From contig NZ_JAENHO010000014.1 of the NCBI RefSeq assembly GCF_016785085.1, forward strand, positions 124,001-188,000: a DNA stretch of 64,000 nt, read 5' to 3'. Shown piece after piece: positions 34,948 through 41,884 of the stretch. Under the pieces are notes generated by a model. That model saw only the letters and a program-made list of their open reading frames with translations, did no database searches and was not told the DNA's origin. The translations under genes were made by a program, and so were the position numbers. Position 1 is the stretch's first letter. Every line of letters starts with the position of its first letter. The stretch is from Paractinoplanes lichenicola (GTDB lineage: Bacteria > Actinomycetota > Actinomycetes > Mycobacteriales > Micromonosporaceae).

Positions 34948-35118
34948 ATGACCCAGGAGCACGCCATCGGCCGGGGCGCCGCCGAAGAGGGCGCCGACAG
35001 CCCGCTCACCCCGACCGAGGTCGAAGCGAGCCGCCGGCCGCCGTCCGAGCCCGACCCGGAACACCAGCCGCACGGTGAGGGCGCCCGGACCGAGGACGGC
35101 CGTGGCGAGACGAAATAA
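34948..35118 (+). CDS. 56-aa acidic hydrophilic protein, first gene of the DUF2243/CtaG operon
   Basis: This is a very small, charged, probably disordered protein (MTQEHAIGRGAAEEG..., ending EDGRGETK). It has no hydrophobic segment and no recognisable family. Support comes from the ATG with GGACGGAGC about eight bases upstream and from a 17-nt overlap with the DUF2243 gene. It could instead be a leader peptide whose translation opens the next start. Confidence as a functional protein is moderate to low. Confidence 0.5.
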   Translation: MTQEHAIGRGAAEEGADSPLTPTEVEASRRPPSEPDPEHQPHGEGARTEDGRGETK

Positions 35119-35542
35119 CCTCGCATCCGGGGCGCTGCTCGGCCTGGGGATCGCGGCGTTCATCGACGAGACGGTGTTTCACCAGTTGCTGCACTGGCAC
35201 CACTTCTACGACAAGTCGACCCCGGCAGTCGGCCTGGTCTCCGACGGCATCTTCCACGCGGTCAGCTTCTTCGCCGCCGTGGCCTCGCTGTTCCTGCTGG
35301 CCTCACTGCGCCGCACCGGCTCATGGCACCCCCGCGCGTGGTGGGGCGCCCTGCTCACCGCGGCCGGCGTCTTCCAGCTCTACGACGGCACAATCCAACA
35401 CAAACTCATGCGCCTGCACCAGATCCGCTACGACGTCGACCTCACCGCCTACGACTGGACGTGGAACATCATCGCGGTCGCCCTGATCGCCACCGGCCTC
35501 GTGCCGCTGACCCGCTCCCGCCACACCGCGGCAACCCCGTGA
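35102..35542 (+). CDS. DUF2243 family membrane protein
   Basis: This is a 146-aa protein with four hydrophobic helices. The first carries 'GIAAFIDETVFHQLLHWHHFYD', and later 'YDGTIQHKLMRLHQIRYDVDLTAYDWTWNI' occurs. The conserved His residues (FHQLLHWHHF, QHKLMRLHQIR) are the family signature and could bind metal or heme. DUF2243 genes are repeatedly found beside CtaG-type genes in actinobacteria, as here. The GTG at 35102 has GAGGAC seven bases upstream. The stop overlaps the next small reading frame as GTGA. Confidence 0.85.
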   Translation: MARRNNLASGALLGLGIAAFIDETVFHQLLHWHHFYDKSTPAVGLVSDGIFHAVSFFAAVASLFLLASLRRTGSWHPRAWWGALLTAAGVFQLYDGTIQHKLMRLHQIRYDVDLTAYDWTWNIIAVALIATGLVPLTRSRHTAATP

Positions 35543-35724
35543 CGGCAGCCGCCCGACCGCCGGCCATCCGGGAGGCGACGACAACCGCACCACCGGCCGC
35601 GCAGGTGACCGTTGGGCCGCAAGCTGACCGGGTGACCGTTGGGCCACAAGCTGACCGGATAACCGCTGGGCCGCAAGCTGACCGGATAACCGCTGGGCCG
35701 CGAGCTGGCCGGAGCTCGACTTGA
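35539..35724 (+). CDS. 61-aa repeat peptide bridging the DUF2243 and ctaG genes
   Basis: This reading frame starts with a GTG sharing GTGA with the DUF2243 stop and ends with a TGA sharing TTGA with the ctaG start. Its last ~40 residues are four 9-residue repeats (VTVGPQADR, VTVGPQADR, ITAGPQADR, ITAGPRAGR) encoded by 27-bp DNA repeats. The first ~22 residues are Ala/Thr/Pro-rich. It has no membrane segment. It may be a real linker-like protein, or a spacer that keeps ribosomes moving into ctaG. No family is recognised. Confidence 0.45.
   Translation: MTAAARPPAIREATTTAPPAAQVTVGPQADRVTVGPQADRITAGPQADRITAGPRAGRSST
35605..35712. repeat. Four tandem 27-bp repeats
   Basis: Four directly adjacent copies of a 27-bp unit fill 35605-35712. 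The first two copies differ at one base, and copies 2-3 and 3-4 differ at three to four bases each. The period is a multiple of three, so the frame of the 61-aa peptide is kept in every copy. Confidence 0.95.
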
Positions 35725-36452
35725 TCGGGGGGCTGATCGCCGCTGCCCTCGTCTATGCGGTGGCGGTCTTCCGGCTGCGCCGCCGCGGGGTCGACTGGCG
35801 GCCGGGTCGCGCGCTCGCCTGGTATGTCGGCGTCGCCGCGGCCGTCGGTGCCGTGGCCGGGCATGAGCACACGTTTCGCGAGCACATGGCCGGTCATCTC
35901 GTGCTCGGCATGGGCGCGCCGATCCTGCTCGTGCTGGGCCGGCCGGTCACGCTCGCGTTGCGCGTCCTCCCCGTGCGACCGGCCCGCCGACTGGCCCGGG
36001 TGCTGCGCAGCCGTCCGATCGCGGTGCTGACCCATCCCGTGACGGCGGGGGTGCTCGACGCCGGCGGCATGTGGCTGCTCTACACGACCGGCCTGCACTC
36101 CGCCGGCCCGCTCGTCCAGCTGCACCTGCTGCTGGCGGGCTACCTCTTCACCGCCGCGATCATCGGCCGTGACCCGGCGCCGCACCGGCCGGGACCCGCC
36201 GTCCGGGCCGCGGCGCTGATCGCCTTCGTCGCAGTGCACGGCATCCTGGCCAAGCACCTGTACGCCCACCCGCCGCCCGGAGTGCCCGCACTCGAGTCCG
36301 AACCAGCCGCCCAACTGATGTACTACGGCGGCGACCTGCTCCACCTGGTAGTCATCGTGCTGCTCTGCCGCGAGCTGTTCCCCTCCCCCGCCCGCGCCTG
36401 GCGACTGCCGACCGCCCCCGCACGAGATGGCTTCCAGACGCCGTCCGCGTGA
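35721..36452 (+). CDS. ctaG: CtaG-type cytochrome c oxidase assembly membrane protein
   Basis: This is a 243-aa integral membrane protein with about seven helices. The conserved pattern 'GHEHTFREHMAGHLVLGMGAPILLVLGRPVTLALR' (His-rich helix followed by the PxLxLGxP turn), 'HLLLAGYLFTAAIIGRDPAP', and 'AVHGILAKHLYAHPPPG' match caa3_CtaG (PF09678). The family acts in copper delivery and assembly of cytochrome oxidase. The frame is closed upstream (TGA at 35679) and no ATG or GTG follows, so the TTG at 35721, with GGAG six bases upstream, must be the start. It is the last of four overlapping genes. Confidence 0.88.
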   Translation: MIGGLIAAALVYAVAVFRLRRRGVDWRPGRALAWYVGVAAAVGAVAGHEHTFREHMAGHLVLGMGAPILLVLGRPVTLALRVLPVRPARRLARVLRSRPIAVLTHPVTAGVLDAGGMWLLYTTGLHSAGPLVQLHLLLAGYLFTAAIIGRDPAPHRPGPAVRAAALIAFVAVHGILAKHLYAHPPPGVPALESEPAAQLMYYGGDLLHLVVIVLLCRELFPSPARAWRLPTAPARDGFQTPSA

Positions 36453-36506
36453 ACTGGCCCCACCCGCAGCACGTTTTTGGTGGGCCTGGCGGGGAACGCG
36501 GCCCTC

Positions 36507-36815
36507 ATGCAGCCTGAGATGCCGACGCGCCCCCTGCCGATCGCTCGCGTGAATGTGGGGATGTCTGTGGCCGACTCGGCCGGGGAGGAAGTCGGGACGG
36601 TGACGGCCGTGCAGATGCCGGGCACCGGCGCGGAGCCTGACCTCGACGCTGCGGTTGCCGAGCGGCTCGTCGCCGTCGGCTATCTGCGGATTGATGGCGC
36701 GGGGCTGTTCGGTAAGGACGTCTTTGCGGGCGGGGATCAGATCGCGGGGTCGGTTGAGGGCGAGCCTGCCACTGTCACGTTGAACGTCCTTCGGGAAGAC
36801 CTCGCGCGCGCCTGA
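36507..36815 (+). CDS. Small PRC-barrel-like protein
   Basis: The protein has 102 aa. 'ARVNVGMSVADSAGEEVGTVTAVQMPG' is the canonical start of a PRC-barrel (G..V.D..G...G.V). The second half 'YLRIDGAGLFGKDVFAGGDQIAGSVEGEPATVTLNVLREDL' also fits the domain. An alternative GTG ten codons upstream has no better ribosome site, so the start is uncertain. It lies 54 bp after ctaG. It is related in type, but not closely in sequence, to the small protein at 8143-8490. The function is unknown; in other proteins PRC barrels mediate RNA or protein contacts. Confidence 0.65.
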   Translation: MQPEMPTRPLPIARVNVGMSVADSAGEEVGTVTAVQMPGTGAEPDLDAAVAERLVAVGYLRIDGAGLFGKDVFAGGDQIAGSVEGEPATVTLNVLREDLARA

Positions 36816-37012
36816 GTGGGCACCCGCCACGGCCGGAGCCCGCGCTATGGCCGGAAGTTGGCACACGCGGGCGAGGCGCGCCCGGAACGGGGCCGATGCG
36901 GTTGTGGATGGTCACGTCGCGTACGGAATCGGAAGTGGCGGGCCCACCCAGGGGTGCCTTCATGACATATCGTGCCGGAGTGACTGCATCGCGTTACTTC
37001 GGAGGGGTGATC

Positions 37013-37858
37013 GTGCGCCGGTGGCATGGGGTGGCGTTGGCCGGTCTCGCGGTGTTCGCGCTGGCGTGCGAGGCGGGTGCGGGCGGCGCGGGCGGCGGAG
37101 ATCCCGAACCGACCGGGGCGCCGCCGAAGGGCTACCCGTCGTCGATGGCGGCGCTTGGCGATTCGATCACGGCGGGGTTCGGCAGCTGCGGGGCGTTCCT
37201 GGTGTGCGGGCGCAACTCGTGGGCCACCGGCACGGCCGACGCGGTGGACAGCCACTATCGGCGCATCCTGGCCAAGAATCCGCGGATCAAGGGGAAGGCG
37301 CGCAACTTCGCGCGGCCGGGTGCGCGCGCCAGTGACCTGGCCACGCAGGCCGCCCAGGCGATCGACATGAAGGCGCAGTACGTGACGATCCTGATCGGGG
37401 CGAACGACGCGTGTGCCGGGTCGACGGCCGCGATGACTTCGGTGGCCACGTTCCGCAGCCGGATCGATCGCGGGCTCAACCGGCTCAAGAAGGGCCTGCC
37501 CAAGGCCAGCGTGATGGTGGCCGGCATTCCGGACGTCTATCGCCTGTGGCAGCAGGGTCGCAAGGACGATCGCGCCGTGCGGGCCTGGCAGCGGTTCGGC
37601 ACGTGCCCGTCGATGCTGGCCGATCCCACGTCGACCGATGAGACGGACGATCAGCGTCGCCGGGACGTGCGCGCGCGGATCAACGACTACAACGACGAGC
37701 TGGCCGAGGCGTGCGCGAAATACGGCAGCCGGTGCCGCTGGGACGACGACCCGCACGAGGCCGGCTTCAGCCTCGACCTCGTCAACCAGGTCGACTATTT
37801 TCATCCGGACGCCGAGGGCCAGGCCGAGCTGGCCGACCTGACGTACGGATTCAAATAG
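37013..37858 (+). CDS. SGNH/GDSL-family hydrolase, lipoprotein
   Basis: The protein has 281 aa. A lipoprotein signal ends ALAC. Block I is AALGDSITAGFG (catalytic Ser), block III is GANDACAG (oxyanion Asn), and block V is DYFHPDAEGQ (catalytic Asp and His). This is the SGNH esterase fold, used on lipids, acetylated sugars or wall polymers. Several Cys residues (SCGAFLVCG, DACAG, GTCPS, EACAKYGSRC) would form disulfides outside the membrane. The GTG at 37013, six bases after GGAGGGG, gives a proper signal peptide; a longer upstream reading does not. It is followed after ~60 bp by a sigma factor gene. Confidence 0.88.
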   Translation: MRRWHGVALAGLAVFALACEAGAGGAGGGDPEPTGAPPKGYPSSMAALGDSITAGFGSCGAFLVCGRNSWATGTADAVDSHYRRILAKNPRIKGKARNFARPGARASDLATQAAQAIDMKAQYVTILIGANDACAGSTAAMTSVATFRSRIDRGLNRLKKGLPKASVMVAGIPDVYRLWQQGRKDDRAVRAWQRFGTCPSMLADPTSTDETDDQRRRDVRARINDYNDELAEACAKYGSRCRWDDDPHEAGFSLDLVNQVDYFHPDAEGQAELADLTYGFK

Positions 37859-37918
37859 CCCTGCAACCCTTTACGTCCCCCGCGCCGACATAGAGGCAAC
37901 AGGACGGGGAGGGACCGG

Positions 37919-38431
37919 ATGCGGGCCGACGAGGATCGGGAGTACGTCGATTATGTGGGGGTGCGGTTACCGCGCCTGCATCGAACGGCGTACATGCTGT
38001 GCGGGGACGCGCATCAGGCCGACGACATCGTGCAGGCCACGCTGACCGCGCTGTATGTGCACTGGCGCCGGGCCGTGGCGGCGGACAACCTCGACGGGTA
38101 CGTGCACCGGATCATGGTGCGGCGCTATCTGGACGAGCGTCGCCGCCGGTGGTCGCGGGTGCTGCTGGGCGATCACGTGCCGGATGCGGCCGAGGCGGCG
38201 CCGGGGGCCGACGACGGGTTCGGGGAGCGGGACGCGTTGACCGCCGCCTTACGGGCGCTGCCGAAGGGGCAGCGGGCCGTGGTGGTGCTGCGCTACTTCA
38301 GCGACCTGACCGTCGAGCAGACGGCCGAGGCGCTGGGCTGCTCGACCGGCAACGTCAAGAGCCAGTGCGCGCGTGGGCTGGCGACTCTCCGCGGAGCTAT
38401 GGCCCGGGTGGCCGAAAGGGAGCGGTCGTGA
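37919..38431 (+). CDS. SigE-family ECF sigma factor
   Basis: This is a 170-aa RNA polymerase sigma subunit. Region 2 reads 'RLPRLHRTAYMLCGDAHQADDIVQATLTALYVHW' and region 4 reads 'LRALPKGQRAVVVLRYFSDLTVEQTAEALGCSTGNVKSQCARGLATLR'. The 'LCGD...ADD.VQ' and 'STGNVKSQ' wording is that of the actinobacterial SigE family. The ATG at 37919 has GGGGAGGG upstream. The stop overlaps the next gene's GTG (GTGA), and that product is a membrane protein with a short cytoplasmic N-terminus, the usual arrangement of an anti-sigma factor. The target promoters are unknown. Confidence 0.93.
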   Translation: MRADEDREYVDYVGVRLPRLHRTAYMLCGDAHQADDIVQATLTALYVHWRRAVAADNLDGYVHRIMVRRYLDERRRRWSRVLLGDHVPDAAEAAPGADDGFGERDALTAALRALPKGQRAVVVLRYFSDLTVEQTAEALGCSTGNVKSQCARGLATLRGAMARVAERERS

Positions 38432-39585
38432 ACGAGGACGAACAGCAACTGAGGGAGGGGCTCGAGGCCATCGCCGCCCCGCCGAGCCGGCTCGAGGCGG
38501 AGACTCTGCTGGAGGCGGGCCGGCGCCGGGTGTTTCGCCGCCGCGGGTGGCAGGCGGCGGGCGGGGTGGCGCTCGCGACGACCGGGGTCGTGGTGGCGGT
38601 GCCCATGGTGATGCGGGAACCCGCGCCGCCGGCGGTCATCACCGTCGCGTCACCGCCGTCGTCGTCGGCTCCGGCAGTTCAACGGGGCTGCACGGCCACC
38701 GCCCTCAAACTGCCCCCGGGGGCGAAGGACGCGAGCGCCGACGGTGTCGACCCCACCGGGCGCTACATCTTCGGCCACGACAGTGTGGGCCAGGATTTCC
38801 GCCCGATCCTGTGGACGGACGGCGTGCCCAAGCGGCTGCCGCAACAGGAGAAGTCGGTTCAGCTGACCACCGTGAACTCGCGCGGCGTGGTGGCCGGGCT
38901 GGCGACCGAGGGGAACAAGGAATACGTCTTCCGCTACGAGAACGGCCGTTACACCCGCATGAAGACGCCGCCCGGCCGGTGGCACGTCTATCCGTGGCCG
39001 CTGATGAACACCGCCGGCGACATCGTGATCAACGCGGAGCCCGAGGGCAACAGCGGGGGCAAGGACAGCATCTCGCTGTTCTGGGCGGCCGGCACGAGCA
39101 CGGCGGTCAAGCTGCCGCTGCCGACCGAGGCCAACGTCTACGACATCACCGACGACGGCACGATCGTGGGCGGCACCTACCTCGACGGGGTGGGTCAGTA
39201 CGCGTACGCGTGGGACCGCACCGGGAAGGGCCGCAAGCTGGCCGTCCCGGCGGGCGCCAAGACGCTCGCGTACGCGGCCGAGGGCGACTGGGCCACCGGC
39301 GGCATCTGGCGTGGCAAAGACGCGGCGAAGGCGGCCCTGTGGAACCTGAAGACCGGCGCGGTCACCGAACTCGACGGCGAGGGGCCGGGCGACAGCGTCA
39401 ACGGCGACTCGTGGGTGGTGACCACTCAGCAGGTGTTCCGCAACGGCAAGCCGCTCGGCCTGGCCGCGCCGAACGGGCAGGAGGTCTTCCCGCGCGGGGT
39501 CTCGAACACGGGCCTGGTCGTCGGCCACTCCCGGGTTCCGAACACCAACGGCGGCCCGTCGACGCCGCGGATCTGGCAGTGCTAG
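38428..39585 (+). CDS. Probable anti-sigma factor with extracellular propeller-like domain
   Basis: The protein has 385 aa. The N-terminal ~40 residues are cytoplasmic (NEDEQQLREGLEAIAAPPSRLEAETLLEAGRRRVFRR split by a basic patch), and one transmembrane helix follows (AAGGVALATTGVVVAVPMVM). A ~300-residue outside domain comes next, built of repeated 'G.Y.FG....G....PILW.DG' and 'D...V.D....G...G' units resembling HAF or beta-propeller repeats. There is no HxxxCxxC zinc motif, so it is not a classical ZAS anti-sigma. Assignment as anti-sigma rests on translational coupling to the SigE-family gene and topology. It shares CTAG with the convergent stop. Confidence 0.7.
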   Translation: MNEDEQQLREGLEAIAAPPSRLEAETLLEAGRRRVFRRRGWQAAGGVALATTGVVVAVPMVMREPAPPAVITVASPPSSSAPAVQRGCTATALKLPPGAKDASADGVDPTGRYIFGHDSVGQDFRPILWTDGVPKRLPQQEKSVQLTTVNSRGVVAGLATEGNKEYVFRYENGRYTRMKTPPGRWHVYPWPLMNTAGDIVINAEPEGNSGGKDSISLFWAAGTSTAVKLPLPTEANVYDITDDGTIVGGTYLDGVGQYAYAWDRTGKGRKLAVPAGAKTLAYAAEGDWATGGIWRGKDAAKAALWNLKTGAVTELDGEGPGDSVNGDSWVVTTQQVFRNGKPLGLAAPNGQEVFPRGVSNTGLVVGHSRVPNTNGGPSTPRIWQC

Positions 39586-40664
39586 CGACGGCGTGACGAG
39601 GGCGGGGCCGCCCAGACGAATCGGGGGGCGGCGGCCGGGAGGGCCAGAGCGCGGTAGCTCGGCTCGACCGGTCGGCCCCTGTCCGGCGGGCGCCAGATCG
39701 GCGGCGGGCCCCACCAGATGATCCGCTCGCCGGCCGGCTGGGGCAGCACGGGCAACGGGGGTGCGCCCAGCGCGTGCCGGGGGGCCTGCGGCGGCAGGGC
39801 CTTGGCCGGCTCCTCGGCCGGGGCGCCCTCGACGTGGGTGGCGTGGGTGGCGGGGGCCGTGGCCAGCACGACCGCGGCGCCGACGGTGAGGGCGCAGGCG
39901 ACCCCCGCGGGCAGCAGCCAGCCGTCGCGGACGGTGTCGCCGAGGAAGACGACGGCCACGATGGACGGCGCCATCACCTCGGCCGTCCAATGGATCGCGG
40001 TGACCGGCCCGACGTCGCCGTGCTGCAGGGCATGCGCGTACAGGGTCATGCCGGTGCCCGCGAAGACCAGCAGCGCGGCGGTCAGCGGCTCGGTGAGCAG
40101 GGTGAGCGCGGTCTCGCCGGCGCTCGCGCCCTCGGGGATCGGCAACGACCGGCCGACCAGGGCCGCGCCGCCGAGCGAGAGGCCGGCGCAGGCCGCGATG
40201 ATGCCGCCGGGCGCGTCGACCTTGACCGCGCCATAGCCGACCAGCACCATCGCGGCGGCCGCGCCGCACAACGCGAAGCGCAGCTCGCCGGGGGTGTGCA
40301 CCTCGTGCTGCGGGGCGGCCGACAGAGCCAGGAACGTCAGCGAGACGATGGTGACGAGGATGGCCGCCGAGTCACGCTTGCGCAGCCGGGAGCCGAGCCA
40401 GATGCGCGCGCCGAGCACGGTCAGCGCGAGCGACCCGGCGAGGATCGACTCGACGACGTAGACCGCGAGCGACTGCAGCGCGATGATGGCGCCGACCCAG
40501 GCCAGGATGTCGAAGAAGATGCCCGCCAGATAGAGCGGGTGGGCCATCGTCTGGGCCGTGCCGCGGCTGCGGCGGGCGCCGACGGCCTGCAGGATCGAGG
40601 CGGTCGCGTAACAGAGCGAGCCGAAGATGGTGATCGCCAGCGCGAACCACCCGGCCCCGGTCAT
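39582..40664 (-). CDS. Membrane permease of the DMT (EamA-like) type
   Basis: This is a 360-aa protein. About nine to ten hydrophobic helices occupy residues 1-270 (start 'AITIFGSLCYATASILQAVGARR', then 'LAWVGAIIALQSLAVYVVESILAGSLALTVLGARIWLG'). The 'ES...LA' and 'G.vRDGWLLPAGVACALTVGAAVVL' patterns match DMT-type exporters, with an internal duplication expected. The last ~90 residues are a Pro/Arg-rich cytoplasmic tail that is unusual for the family. The substrate is unknown. No operon partner is seen; the 3' end meets the anti-sigma gene tail to tail. Confidence 0.75.
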   Translation of the reverse strand: MTGAGWFALAITIFGSLCYATASILQAVGARRSRGTAQTMAHPLYLAGIFFDILAWVGAIIALQSLAVYVVESILAGSLALTVLGARIWLGSRLRKRDSAAILVTIVSLTFLALSAAPQHEVHTPGELRFALCGAAAAMVLVGYGAVKVDAPGGIIAACAGLSLGGAALVGRSLPIPEGASAGETALTLLTEPLTAALLVFAGTGMTLYAHALQHGDVGPVTAIHWTAEVMAPSIVAVVFLGDTVRDGWLLPAGVACALTVGAAVVLATAPATHATHVEGAPAEEPAKALPPQAPRHALGAPPLPVLPQPAGERIIWWGPPPIWRPPDRGRPVEPSYRALALPAAAPRFVWAAPPSSRRR

Positions 40665-40736
40665 TGCCGGGACCAGACGCCGTGACGCTGAGTCGATCGA
40701 GCAACCACGAATCGATGATATGCGTGCCGGGCGGTT

Positions 40737-41426
40737 CTAGATAGTGGCCGTGGCCAGAACCTGTCCCGCGTAGGTCTCGACCTGAACCGCCGCCACGTCG
40801 GCCGGGGCCACCAGCGCGCTGCCGTCGACCGTCGTGCCCTCGCTCGCGCCGGCCTCGCTGACCAGCCAGCTTCCGGCGAACTCGCGGCGCCCGTCGCTGG
40901 CCACGACGAACAGGCGGCACTGCGAGCCGGCCGGCACCCCGGCCACGGTGGCGCTGAGCCGGACCCAGCCCGCGGCCGGGGTCATCGTCACGTTGACGGC
41001 CGTGCCGGTCGTCTTGTCGAGCGCGGTCAGCACCCGGGGCGCGGCCGCACTGGCCGCCGCGACGGTCTGCGCGTCCGTTTCGGGGGCGGTCGTGCGGCCG
41101 GCATACAGGCCCCCGGCCAGCGCGATCACGGCCGCCGCGACCCCGGCCAGCGTCCACAGTGCGCCGCGCCGCCGATCGTGGCCGCGGCCCTCGTCGCGCA
41201 CCTGCCGCAGGGTCTTGTGCAGCAGCAGCTCGCCGTCCGGGGGCGGGCCCTCGAGGAACGCCTCGGGCGGGATCTCGCCCAGCCGCTCCTCCATCTCGCG
41301 CAGGTCGCCCACCTCGCGACGGCACTGCGGGCAGTCCTCGACGTGGGCGTGCACGGCCGCCCACTCGTCGTCGTCGAGAACACCCAGGGCGTAGGCCCCG
41401 AGCTGCTCGGTCTGGTGCCCGTTCAT
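40737..41426 (-). CDS. RskA-type anti-sigma factor with zinc-finger motif
   Basis: The protein has 229 aa. The N-terminal ~60 residues hold the ZAS motif HAHVEDCPQCRREV (HxxxCxxC), which binds the sigma factor on the inside. A membrane helix near 90-110 (LWTLAGVAAAVIALAGGLYAG) follows. An outside RskA C-terminal domain (~130-229, TPAAGWVRLSATVAGVP..., then AVQVETY) comes last. This is the standard membrane anti-sigma layout, released by regulated proteolysis in characterised cases. Its ATG overlaps the sigma factor stop (ATGA), so the pair is translated together. Confidence 0.92.
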   Translation of the reverse strand: MNGHQTEQLGAYALGVLDDDEWAAVHAHVEDCPQCRREVGDLREMEERLGEIPPEAFLEGPPPDGELLLHKTLRQVRDEGRGHDRRRGALWTLAGVAAAVIALAGGLYAGRTTAPETDAQTVAAASAAAPRVLTALDKTTGTAVNVTMTPAAGWVRLSATVAGVPAGSQCRLFVVASDGRREFAGSWLVSEAGASEGTTVDGSALVAPADVAAVQVETYAGQVLATATI

Positions 41427-41884
41427 GTGACTCCCGTCGGTTCGGCGGCGCGCAACGCCTCCCGCAACCGGCGCAACGCCTCATAGCTGCGGGACTTCAC
41501 CGTCTCGGCCGGGAGACCGAGCGACGCCGCCGCCTCTTTGACGTCACGCCCCTGGAAGTACAACTGGTTCAATACCTCGCGTTGTTCGGGCGGAAGGGTG
41601 CCCACGGCGACGAGCATCTCCATCGGCCCGGGCGGCACCGCCTGCACCCCGTGCTCGGCGGCCACGGTGCGCACGATCGGGAGAAGATGCGCCCGTACGG
41701 CCCCCCTGTCCTCGCTCAGCGCGGCGCCCTGCGACCAGGCCCGCAGCAGGGTCGCGCGGACGATCTCCTCGGCCCGCGCGCGATCACCGCTGAGCCGGGT
41801 CGCGTACGCCAGCAGGGCCGCCCCGTGCTCGGCGAACAGCCGCCGGACCAGCACCTCGCCGGCCGTCCGGTCGCGTCGGCTCAC
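41423..41884 (-). CDS. ECF sigma factor (RskA partner)
   Basis: The protein has 153 aa. Region 2 is 'LFAEHGAALLAYATRLSGDRARAEEIVRATLLRAW' and region 4 is 'LPPEQREVLNQLYFQGRDVKEAAASLGLPAETVKSRSYEALRRLREAL'. Region 2 is somewhat diverged in the promoter-melting part compared with SigK/SigE types. The GTG start shares one base with the stop of the upstream propeller gene (TAGTG), and the stop overlaps the anti-sigma start. The unit is therefore three genes: propeller, sigma, anti-sigma. In this layout the outside propeller may be the signal input. Confidence 0.92.
   Translation of the reverse strand: MSRRDRTAGEVLVRRLFAEHGAALLAYATRLSGDRARAEEIVRATLLRAWSQGAALSEDRGAVRAHLLPIVRTVAAEHGVQAVPPGPMEMLVAVGTLPPEQREVLNQLYFQGRDVKEAAASLGLPAETVKSRSYEALRRLREALRAAEPTGVT

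Noticed and set aside
37999..38427. Long N-terminal extension of the SigE-linked anti-sigma gene
   Set aside because: This extension is the sigma factor gene read in another frame; the GTG at 38428 with GTGA overlap is the natural start.
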